Below, piece by piece: positions 1 through 5,872 of a DNA stretch of 26,114 nt. Made by a program: the position numbers and the translations under genes. The notes beneath the pieces are model-generated. The model worked only from the letters and a program-made list of their open reading frames with translations. It had not been told where the DNA came from and ran no database searches. This DNA comes from an uncultured Prevotella sp. (lineage in GTDB: Bacteria > Bacteroidota > Bacteroidia > Bacteroidales > Bacteroidaceae): contig USSA01000028.1 in assembly GCA_900557255.1 (NCBI GenBank), positions 1 through 26,114 on the forward strand, written 5' to 3'. Numbering within the stretch: position 1 is the first letter of the stretch; each line of letters starts with the position of its first letter.

Positions 1-1338
1 ATTCTTGGCAAGCGTCACCCTGCCCGTGAGCAGGTAGAAACCTGCCTGCAGCAGCTTCAGGAGTCCGGTTCCGGTAGCACATATCACGTTCCATGTCTGC
101 TGGGCTGCAGCTGCACCCTTGGTTACAACGATATTCGTCTTGATGGCATTGCTGGTGGCGATCGCTACAACCGTGAAGGCTGCAAGCAGGATGCCCAGCG
201 TCTTCACCACGCCCTGATGCTTCACGCACCAGGAGATGAGGTCGATGGTATGCAGCTGCATGTCTGCATAGGCATCATCCCACTGTTCCTTGAGGGGAAG
301 GATTTCGTCACCCAGCGCCTTTTGGGCGTTCTGCAGTTCTACCGTTTTCTGGGCGGCACGGTCGGCTGCACTGATATAGGTCTCTCCTGCCTCGGCAAGC
401 TGGGTATCCACAATCTCTGCCACAGCCTTCATGAAGTCGCCCGTCTCCTTGGTCTTCTCGGAGATTTCTGCCGCCGAGATGCCCAGGTTATCGAGAATCA
501 ATGGAGACTTGCGGCCCAGACCGGTCACGATGCTGTTGGTCATGTAATCTACCGACTGCCCCGTCTGCTGAGCCTTCAGCTGGGCAAACTGCAAGTACTT
601 ACCGAGATCTTCGAGTGGTATGCGGAAGTCTTTGGCTTGCACGGCTGCGGTCATCAACTGCACATCGTTGACTGTGTTCTTGGTTGCCTTGCGAAGATTC
701 TCCAAGAGGTCAGGCTGATCCATATCCTTGAAAGCCTTGGTCACACCATCGGCGGTTTCTGCCATCTCCAAGCCACCATCAATAAGTTCTTTGACGGAAT
801 CTTTGAAACCTTGTGCGTAACTACCAAAGAGTTCTGCTGCCTTGGTCATCATGTTACCATATAGCATTCCGTTAGCTTGGTCGCTAGCCGCAAGTTCACC
901 AAAACTTTTAGCGTTCTGTTTCAATTCAGCCATTCTACTGCTTACCTCTTGCAACTTTTGCTCCAATATATCATAAAGTTCTGGGTTGAGCGTTTTTGAG
1001 GTGTTTTCAAATTCCTTCTGCAAACTTTTCTGCTGCTTCTTCAATTGACTCATAGTCATATCAAGCACATTGAGTTTACTGGTCTGCTCGCCTATCTGAG
1101 AGGTAAGGTTGCGAATTTCCTTACCAGTCTCGGTATATTGCTTCTTGAGGTTCTTGTAGGTATCAGTCTCTTTCTTGCCAGCTGCCTCCAGCTGAATCAT
1201 CTGGCTGAGTCGTGCCTTGTTCTCGGAGCGCAGCTTCTTGCTCTGCTGCTCCAGCCGGTATATTTCCTTTTGGGCTGCTGCCGCCTTCACATCGACGGTG
1301 TAGCGAATTTCGTCTTCCGTTAAATGTTTACTTGCCAT
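1..1338 (-). CDS. Phage tail tape measure protein, N-terminal part (cut by window edge)
   Basis: The frame is open without a stop for 446 codons from the ATG at 1338 to the window edge, so only the N-terminal part is present. It begins MASKHLTEDEIRYTV. Residues ~15-150 are a long charged heptad-like coiled coil rich in Glu, Lys and Gln. An Ala/Gly-rich helical stretch follows with tape-measure-like text (SVDYMTNSIVTGLGRKSP, then AAEISEKTKETGDFMKAV). A hydrophobic segment (TLGILLAAFTVVAIATSNAI) lies near residue 390. Tape measure proteins set tail length and help DNA pass through the host envelope. The start lies 3 bp after the stop of the 136-aa phage gene, so the two are cotranscribed. A membrane-active or coiled-coil protein of another kind is less likely given the size, composition and phage neighbours. 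Confidence 0.85.
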   Translation of the reverse strand, partial: MASKHLTEDEIRYTVDVKAAAAQKEIYRLEQQSKKLRSENKARLSQMIQLEAAGKKETDTYKNLKKQYTETGKEIRNLTSQIGEQTSKLNVLDMTMSQLKKQQKSLQKEFENTSKTLNPELYDILEQKLQEVSSRMAELKQNAKSFGELAASDQANGMLYGNMMTKAAELFGSYAQGFKDSVKELIDGGLEMAETADGVTKAFKDMDQPDLLENLRKATKNTVNDVQLMTAAVQAKDFRIPLEDLGKYLQFAQLKAQQTGQSVDYMTNSIVTGLGRKSPLILDNLGISAAEISEKTKETGDFMKAVAEIVDTQLAEAGETYISAADRAAQKTVELQNAQKALGDEILPLKEQWDDAYADMQLHTIDLISWCVKHQGVVKTLGILLAAFTVVAIATSNAIKTNIVVTKGAAAAQQTWNVICATGTGLLKLLQAGFYLLTGRVTLAKN

Positions 1339-1341
1339 AAC

Positions 1342-1752
1342 TTATGATTTTTGAGGGTTGAGTGACTTTTCCAGTTCCTGACGGATGCCTTGGCGTATCT
1401 CATCCGTGAAGCCATAACGGAGCTTAGGGAACGTCTCGTGATAGAGCACGCCCCATACCACACGGTTGTAGAGTGCAAGGTTCCTGCGCTTGAACTTGCT
1501 GATGCGGTCGTTGCGCTGGCGGTATTGCATATCGAGGAAACGGAGATAAGGAAGGATTCGCACGAAGATGGTGCGGTTCTCGCCCGAAATCTGGCTGTCG
1601 AACGAGTGTGCGGAAAGCGTGGTGAGAAGTCTTCCGGTACGGCGCTGGAAGTTGCTGCGCACCACGTTCTCCTGTGTGGAGTATATCTTCAGGATACCTT
1701 CCTGAAGAGTCTCGTGAACAAATTTCTTTTTAACAAGACTGTCTGTTACCAT
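1342..1752 (-). CDS. Conserved phage protein of unknown function (136 aa)
   Basis: This is a 136-residue basic, Arg/Lys-rich soluble protein (FQRRTGRLLTTLSAHSF, ILPYLRFLDMQYRQRNDR, RYGFTDEIRQGIRQELEKSL) with no membrane segment. I do not recognise a named domain. The position just before the tape measure gene, with a 3-bp gap, suggests a tail or tail-assembly role (a chaperone or a neck/tail completion protein), but that is inference from gene order. It has its own promoter at 1781-1811, with the predicted transcription start about 20 nt before the ATG at 1752. That supports the chosen start and suggests transcription continues into the tape measure gene. Confidence 0.75.
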   Translation of the reverse strand: MVTDSLVKKKFVHETLQEGILKIYSTQENVVRSNFQRRTGRLLTTLSAHSFDSQISGENRTIFVRILPYLRFLDMQYRQRNDRISKFKRRNLALYNRVVWGVLYHETFPKLRYGFTDEIRQGIRQELEKSLNPQKS

Positions 1753-1780
1753 ATTCTTTATACATTACTAATTAGCAATG

Positions 1781-1811
1781 CAAATATAATAACAGGCGAG
1801 TATATGGCAAA
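1781..1811 (-). promoter_or_regulatory. Bacteroidota promoter for the 136-aa gene and tape measure gene
   Basis: On the minus strand TTTG (1811-1808) is followed after 19 bp by TATATTTG (1788-1781). This matches the Bacteroidota primary-sigma consensus TTTG / TAnnTTTG in sequence and spacing. The ATG of the 136-aa gene lies 28 bp downstream of the -7 element. The -33 element falls just after the stop codon of the upstream 58-aa gene. Confidence 0.7.
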
Positions 1812-1814
1812 GGA

Positions 1815-1991
1815 CTAGTACCTGAAGAACTTTACGTATATAAGTATTCCAAACAAAGGAGTAAATATGGTACATAAAGTCAGATAAACAAGCCATTTTG
1901 CAAACATCCTCGAGCCGACAACAAACGGTCCAAGAACAAGCGCAATCACGAACGACACGAACTGCACGAAGCCAAAGAAAGTATCTAACAT
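1815..1991 (-). CDS. Small two-helix membrane protein of the phage region (58 aa)
   Basis: ATG at 1991-1989 and TAG at 1817-1815 give 58 residues. It begins MLDTFFGFVQFVSFVIALVL and has two hydrophobic helices, about residues 5-25 and 34-53, separated by a short basic turn (GSRMFAKW). It ends in VKFFRY. A strong promoter (2029-2060) sits just upstream and the gene is in line with the phage structural genes. I do not recognise the family. The size and two-helix topology are holin-like, but its place before tail genes rather than beside a lysin argues against calling it a holin. A longer frame across the same bases (1768-2031) lacks such a hydrophobic pattern and would contain the promoter. Confidence 0.65.
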   Translation of the reverse strand: MLDTFFGFVQFVSFVIALVLGPFVVGSRMFAKWLVYLTLCTIFTPLFGILIYVKFFRY

Positions 1992-2028
1992 AATCTATAT
2001 ATTTTAATGTGTTACTAATTCTCGGGTG

Positions 2029-2060
2029 CAAAGATACACCGCTTTTTCTGAAAAACCAAA
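2029..2060 (-). promoter_or_regulatory. Bacteroidota promoter for the 58-aa membrane protein gene
   Basis: On the minus strand TTTG (2060-2057), a 20-bp spacer and TATCTTTG (2036-2029) form a full match to the TTTG / TAnnTTTG consensus. The ATG at 1991 is 37 bp downstream of the -7 element. The strong terminator at 2113-2146 lies upstream, so this promoter starts a separate transcript. Confidence 0.7.
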
Positions 2061-2112
2061 TTTTTACTCTAGAAAGAATGAAAAGGAATGATTTTCCGGA
2101 ATCTGACGGAAC

Positions 2113-2146
2113 AAAAAAGCCCCCGATGCATCTCGCACCAGGGGCT
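2113..2146 (-). terminator. Strong intrinsic terminator, minus strand
   Basis: Read on the minus strand, bases 2146-2118 form a 12-bp stem (AGCCCCTGGTGC pairing with GCATCGGGGGCT, with two G-U pairs) and a 5-nt loop, followed by six T (2118-2113). It ends the unit containing the 52-aa gene, the DUF5053 gene and the broken HTH gene before the tail-gene promoters begin. Confidence 0.8.
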
Positions 2147-2199
2147 CAAGAGTTCATTTAATTTTTATGAAGTACAACCAACTTTTGGTTGCACATCGT

Positions 2200-2457
2200 T
2201 CAAACATACTGTAGAACTGGTTTATCTATCAAGAGACCAGCGTCTAAATCTCCTTTTATTTTGGCAATGCCTTGCCTTATTCTTTTCAAGCTCTTGGCCT
2301 GTGGCACCTTGATACCAGCGGCATTTTGCCTGAGCAATGATGCATTCATACCGATATACTTTGCAAAAGCGGAGATACTAATCGTAGTATTAACTATGTT
2401 TAAGCTTTCTGACCATCAGAAAACGGTTGCTTGTAAATCCGCTTTAATATTGCTCAT
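2200..2457 (-). pseudogene. Small helix-turn-helix regulator, interrupted by an in-frame TGA
   Basis: Reading from ATG 2457-2455 gives MSNIKADLQATVF, then TGA at 2418-2416, then 71 more codons in the same frame ending at TGA 2202-2200. The part after the stop contains SISAFAKYIGMNASLLRQ followed by NAAGIKVPQAKSLKRIRQGI. This looks like the C-terminal helix-turn-helix of small Bacteroidota regulators and HicB-type antitoxins, which carry an 'aKyiGin.sllrqya.G.k.ps.k.l.rI..gi' pattern. The two parts join sensibly (DLQATVF-x-WSESLN), so one base change in codon 14 explains the break. No suitable start codon follows the TGA before the helix-turn-helix. The ATG overlaps (ATGA) the end of a 22-codon frame that starts 5 nt after the DUF5053 stop, which suggests translational coupling in the intact ancestor. 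Confidence 0.55.
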
Positions 2458-2477
2458 GCAGGCGTTGAGTCGCTGAT

Positions 2478-2505
2478 GTCCCCGGCACGGAATCGTGTCG
2501 GGGAC
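2478..2505. other. Isolated hairpin between the DUF5053 gene and the broken HTH gene
   Basis: Bases 2478-2489 pair with 2494-2505 (12 bp, 4-nt loop GAAT). The stem is complete in plus-strand RNA with one G-U pair, but has one A-C mismatch in minus-strand RNA. No T-tract follows on either strand, so it does not look like a normal intrinsic terminator. It lies inside the 22-codon frame on the minus strand. Confidence 0.4.
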
Positions 2506-2530
2506 TGAGTTGAGTTATCGAACATGTTAG

Positions 2531-2932
2531 CTATGCTAACTGCAATGCACTGATGCGATTGCTTATTTCCTTGACTGCCTGGTTAAAAATGCCTTTCTGC
2601 TCCTGGTTGAGCGTATAAATCTTTCCACGCACCTGATATCCGTTGAGACGCTGCAAAAGCCATGATGCGCTCTTATTGAAATAGGTCTTGGCAATATAAG
2701 AGATAGGAAGCAGTTTGTAATCCTCCGCATCTATCTGGCTTCGGAGAGCTTTCATTTCGCTCTCCAGGCGAGTTACATTCTCCTCCACGAATGGCTTTGC
2801 CACTTCAGCAACAGCATCCTTATCCATCTTTTCCAACTTAGCGATAATTTCTTTTTTTCGCTCTTCGCTCCTTGCATCGGTATTACCAGCAAGAGACTGA
2901 TATTCCTCCAATAAAATCTTAATATTTTCCAT
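2531..2932 (-). CDS. DUF5053 domain protein (phage-associated)
   Basis: The 133-residue soluble protein has a charged helical N-terminal half (residues 1-75, coiled-coil-like, Lys/Glu-rich). Its C-terminal part contains LLPISYIAKTYFNKSASWL, then LQRLNGYQVRGKIYTLNQEQ, and ends in a short helix. This matches my memory of DUF5053 proteins, which are common in Bacteroidales prophages. The 'SYIAKTYFNKSASWLLQRLNG' stretch resembles a winged or helix-turn-helix fold, so nucleic-acid binding is possible but unproven. It follows the 52-aa gene by 49 nt and probably shares its promoter at 3185-3216. The function of the family is unknown to me. Confidence 0.8.
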   Translation of the reverse strand: MENIKILLEEYQSLAGNTDARSEERKKEIIAKLEKMDKDAVAEVAKPFVEENVTRLESEMKALRSQIDAEDYKLLPISYIAKTYFNKSASWLLQRLNGYQVRGKIYTLNQEQKGIFNQAVKEISNRISALQLA

Positions 2933-2981
2933 ATCAATAATATATTTTATAATCTCCTCCCAAAGGAGGGGAAGTGAAACT

Positions 2982-3140
2982 TTACTTTCTATTCTTCATC
3001 AGTCTTGAAAGGTCATCTAAGAGATAATCAAGTCTCTTTTCGATTTCCTTCTGTGAAAGACCGGTGAATTTCACGATTCGGAGAAAGTCTTCGATTTCCT
3101 TCTTCTTTCTCTCGATTTCATTTTCTAAATCTTCTTGCAT
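2982..3140 (-). CDS. Small charged helical protein, first gene of the DUF5053 unit (52 aa)
   Basis: ATG at 3140-3138 and TAA at 2984-2982 encode 52 residues beginning MQEDLENEIERKKKEIEDFL. The sequence is almost wholly charged and amphipathic, and ends LDDLSRLMKNRK. The middle (VKFTGLSQKEIEKRLDYLL) could be one short helix-turn-helix. A consensus promoter lies 45 bp upstream and the next gene (DUF5053) follows by 49 nt, both of which support a real gene. A 7-codon frame (3167-3144) ends 3 nt before this start and could act as a leader peptide. I do not recognise the family. Confidence 0.6.
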   Translation of the reverse strand: MQEDLENEIERKKKEIEDFLRIVKFTGLSQKEIEKRLDYLLDDLSRLMKNRK

Positions 3141-3184
3141 AGCTTAAAAATCTAATTGATTAAACATGTTCCTTAACTCGATTG

Positions 3185-3216
3185 CAAAGGTACATAATAA
3201 TTTTGATATGTACAAA
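3185..3216 (-). promoter_or_regulatory. Bacteroidota promoter for the 52-aa / DUF5053 unit
   Basis: On the minus strand TTTG (3216-3213), 20 bp and TACCTTTG (3192-3185) match the consensus exactly. The spacer and its edges form an inverted repeat, GTACATA at 3190-3196 and TATGTAC at 3207-3213. A perfect 18-bp palindrome sits just upstream (3222-3239). Confidence 0.75.
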
Positions 3217-3221
3217 CATCC

Positions 3222-3239
3222 CATAATAAATTTATTATG
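3222..3239. promoter_or_regulatory. Perfect 18-bp palindrome, candidate operator
   Basis: CATAATAAATTTATTATG is its own reverse complement. It ends 6 bp from the -33 element of the promoter at 3185-3216. The half-site CATAATAA occurs again inside the promoter spacer at 3193-3200. The arrangement suggests a dimeric repressor or activator site. The regulator is not identifiable, although the broken HTH gene in the same unit is a natural candidate. Confidence 0.5.
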
Positions 3240-3325
3240 TATAACACATTTTTAACGTCTTGATACGGGAAATGAGCGGAAAAAAGCGTATCTTTGCAGG
3301 AAAGAAATGTTTCACCTATTTATAT

Positions 3326-3606
3326 ACTGAAGTTTCGCATGTGGTTCAAGTACGGGCTGAAGGCCCAAAAGCTCCTAGCCCAGGGCAATCGCCCTGGGTT
3401 TTTGGATAAATACAAAAGGTCGCCCTGTAAGGGCAAAAGCTTTATAAATTACCTGATATTTAAAAGCTTTTGCCCTTACAGGGCGACTTGTTTGCGTCCG
3501 TATTTACCCAGGGTGCTACCCTGGGCTAGGAGCTTCTGCCCCTTCAGGGCGAGAGGGGGTAGCCGGTCATTTCCGGTCATGGTCATTTCCGGTCATTTTC
3601 ATTTTG
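3326..3606. repeat. Palindromic dispersed repeat, left copy (REP/MITE-like)
   Basis: The element is a nested inverted repeat. An inner perfect 25-bp repeat (3419-3443 with 3463-3487) has a 19-nt loop. Outside it lie 15-bp arms (3371-3385 with 3519-3533), and each flank has its own small CCCAGGG/CCCTGGG hairpin. It ends in short GGTCATT-type repeats (3563-3606). A second copy in the same direction lies at 7800-8099. Shared blocks include TTCGCATGTGGTTCAAG, AAGCTTTTGCCCTTACAGGG and CCCTGGGCTAGGAGCTTCTG. No protein is credible here, and a 140-codon frame across it is only a translation of the palindrome. Confidence 0.8.
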
Positions 3607-3863
3607 ATCCTCCTTTGAATCTGGTCATAAAGTTAAGGTTATTAAGGATTTCGGTTCTTCTCCACCGTTGGCATTTTATTGTTGTAGGAGGTATTGGTGT
3701 CATAATTGCACTATAATGTGAGAAATGACACAACCGACAAATATTAGACTTTGACATAAACTATACTATTACAAGCCCCCACAAGTCTGTAATTCTCATA
3801 CATACAGATAGAATGTATTTTAAAGAAACCCTACTATATGCATGTAAACATAAAAGTTGATAT
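3607..3863. other. Intergenic stretch without a recognisable gene
   Basis: This AT-rich stretch lies between the left repeat copy and the end of the membrane protein gene. I see no credible frame, no clear promoter and no terminator with a T-tract for the minus-strand operon that ends at 3864. With the repeat it makes a gene-free interval of about 700 bases from 3141 to 3863. Confidence 0.5.
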
Positions 3864-4640
3864 TTATTCGGTCACAAAACTTTTATTTACAAAATCCTCT
3901 ATTTCTTGTTTGAATTCTTCGTCAATGCAAAAAACAACCCTTTCTTTCAACTTTTCTATAATGATTTTTTGGCTATCATAATAATCTTGAAATGACTGGT
4001 CTATTTCAATTTGACTTACTATTATACTTCCATTCTCCAAGTTCTTATTGTCCAAGCTAAAAAAACTTTTAATTTTTGCTAAACATTCAAACTCTTCATA
4101 TGACAAAAATTTGTTTTGAGCTACCAACAAACAGTCAAAATTCGAGTTTGTTTGTTCAAGCATTCTTTTAGATTGTTCAATAAAAAGATCGTTGATTTTA
4201 ATGCTTGCCATCAGTCTCATCATGTCATTTCCATATTTCTCATAAGTGTTGCCTTCGCAATATATCAGTTTAAACATTTTGTACTCTGATTCAAAGTCAG
4301 CAACACTGTTTTCACCAAAAGGGTTACTAAAGGACCCTATTGTTGTCAAAATTTCATATTCTGCCAACATAATGTATTGCAATGCTATAAACTGCGCTTT
4401 ACTACTCGGAAAAAAATCGGAAACCATATAGAAAATATAACCTGCAATATAGCCAAAACTAACATTCGATAAAACAGTTAGGCAAGAATACAAGCACCTT
4501 GATTCCTTAGGTGAAATTGTTGTCTGATACATTGCTGACAAATAGGAACATATTATAAACAGCACAAATAGCCAAAAGCTCCAACTTTTTATCAATTTGC
4601 GTATGCAATATTGAAACAACAAAGATGAATATTTTTCCAT
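3864..4640 (-). CDS. Unrecognised membrane-anchored protein, third gene of the restriction-modification operon (258 aa)
   Basis: The protein has two N-terminal transmembrane helices, about residues 20-38 (SFWLFVLFIICSYLSA) and 55-76 (VLSNVSFGYIAGYIFYMVSD). A ~180-residue helical, acidic domain follows and is probably cytoplasmic. The second helix with its 'GYIFYM...FFP' ending resembles the N-terminus of many uncharacterised bacterial two-helix proteins. I cannot name a domain or catalytic residues. It starts 41 bp after the restriction endonuclease stop on the same strand and is AT-rich like that gene, so it probably travelled with the module. Its role could be an accessory defence effector, an anti-phage sensor or an unrelated passenger. 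The sequence does not decide between these. Confidence 0.65.
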   Translation of the reverse strand: MEKYSSLLFQYCIRKLIKSWSFWLFVLFIICSYLSAMYQTTISPKESRCLYSCLTVLSNVSFGYIAGYIFYMVSDFFPSSKAQFIALQYIMLAEYEILTTIGSFSNPFGENSVADFESEYKMFKLIYCEGNTYEKYGNDMMRLMASIKINDLFIEQSKRMLEQTNSNFDCLLVAQNKFLSYEEFECLAKIKSFFSLDNKNLENGSIIVSQIEIDQSFQDYYDSQKIIIEKLKERVVFCIDEEFKQEIEDFVNKSFVTE

Positions 4641-4681
4641 GATTTGTTATAGTTCATGTTCATTTAATAATTATGCATTGC

Positions 4682-5860
4682 TTATATTGTATACAATACT
4701 GATTCCGGAAACAGCAAAGCCATCCCCTTCTTCTTGATTTTGAAAGAATAAGTATCGCCATGTCCACTTGGACGACAAAGCAGCAAATCAACAGTTATTA
4801 TGTTCTGTTCAAGAAGCACATCAAACTGACCAACATTCGGATTCTTTGTATGTTCTATCTGCTTATAGCGAAAGTATTCCTTACCATTGTTCATCTCGTT
4901 TTCTACTTCAATCCAGAATGTTTCATGATGTTTTATTTGTAAACGTTGGTGTAACTTTACTAACCTCCAAGCTGCAATATCTTCAACTTTTCTTCTCTCA
5001 GCTTGTAATTCAAGAAGTTCGTCTACATGGTTGACATTCAAGAACATCATTTGACTGTTTGGTGGAGCGCATTGAACAGTGTTTTGGTAAGTTTTGAAAC
5101 CGTCTTCATTGATGTAACCGTATTTCTCGACAATTTCTCGTCCAGATTTCAATTTACTAATTCCCCAATCTGGGGTTTGGGTAAATAGTACGTTTTTCTT
5201 GCTGCTTCTTTTATCCCTATGACTCTTCAATTCTATTCCCTTGTAATCAGGAGTTTTGTCACTATTCATACTGATTCCAAGGAAAGACTCTATAGTTCTG
5301 CCAATTCCTGTATCAGCCGTTACTTCTGACTCAAACCACTGATCTTTAACAGCACGGAAACGCCCAAGAAGTTCCTCAGAAACAGAGTTCCCCTCTTTGT
5401 TAATTGCTTTCAATATATCCTGCATAGGTGTAATGATCGCTGAATCGTAGCATTTCTCTATGTCTATATGGGTTATATTGATACTGTACAAAGTTTGTTC
5501 ATGCCAAATCAAAACATGAATGTCATTACCTTCTGTATATCCACCCAATCCATATATCCACATTCGAGGGTCTCCTTTCTTTGTGTTCGGACGATAAAAG
5601 GATGCTTTCGTGAAAAATTGAGTTGCATCTGTAAGTATGCAAGCTTGTTTTATTTGCTTATGTTCTTGACCTTGAAGTTGTTCCTCATAGTTATGAATAC
5701 CATTTTCCAGGAAATAGGCTCGCATAGGAGCTGTTGAGTCAAGAATACCCTTACCTAAACCAGTAGGGGTAATCTCGACTTGTGTAAACTTCACATTGTG
5801 GTTTACAAGAAATTTTAAATTCTTCTGCTCGAAAGCAGTAAATGGACGCATATTAACCAT
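4682..5860 (-). CDS. MvaI/BcnI-family type II restriction endonuclease
   Basis: This 392-residue protein has an N-terminal extension (~1-170) and a nuclease domain at ~175-390. The nuclease domain opens with TADTGIGRTIESFLGI (181-196). The PD-(D/E)xK core is TPDYKGIELKS (203-213), giving D205, E210 and K212 as the likely metal-binding and catalytic residues. A C-terminal 'RPSGHGDTYSFKIKKKGM' stretch (363-380) is typical of the MvaI/BcnI fold, whose members cut CCWGG or CCSGG. The start lies 12 bp after the methyltransferase stop, so the host is methylated before the nuclease is made. An ATG three codons in (MVNM) is an alternative start. Target specificity is inferred from the family only. 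Confidence 0.85.
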   Translation of the reverse strand: MVNMRPFTAFEQKNLKFLVNHNVKFTQVEITPTGLGKGILDSTAPMRAYFLENGIHNYEEQLQGQEHKQIKQACILTDATQFFTKASFYRPNTKKGDPRMWIYGLGGYTEGNDIHVLIWHEQTLYSINITHIDIEKCYDSAIITPMQDILKAINKEGNSVSEELLGRFRAVKDQWFESEVTADTGIGRTIESFLGISMNSDKTPDYKGIELKSHRDKRSSKKNVLFTQTPDWGISKLKSGREIVEKYGYINEDGFKTYQNTVQCAPPNSQMMFLNVNHVDELLELQAERRKVEDIAAWRLVKLHQRLQIKHHETFWIEVENEMNNGKEYFRYKQIEHTKNPNVGQFDVLLEQNIITVDLLLCRPSGHGDTYSFKIKKKGMALLFPESVLYTI

Positions 5861-5872
5861 ACGAAAAACTTT

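Noticed and set aside
217..864. Plus-strand 215-codon frame opposite the tape measure gene
   Set aside because: The minus-strand frame is open throughout and has phage tape measure features; the plus frame is a shadow.
1768..2031. Minus-strand 87-codon frame overlapping the 58-aa gene
   Set aside because: It would begin upstream of the predicted transcription start and has an unusual Cys/Trp/Tyr-rich composition; the 58-aa frame has proper membrane helices and sits correctly behind the promoter.
3294..3716. Plus-strand 140-codon frame with a TATCTTTG-like element just before it
   Set aside because: It is a translation of the palindromic repeat; the same peptide fragments recur in frames of the right repeat copy, and no TTTG lies 19-21 bp upstream of the element.
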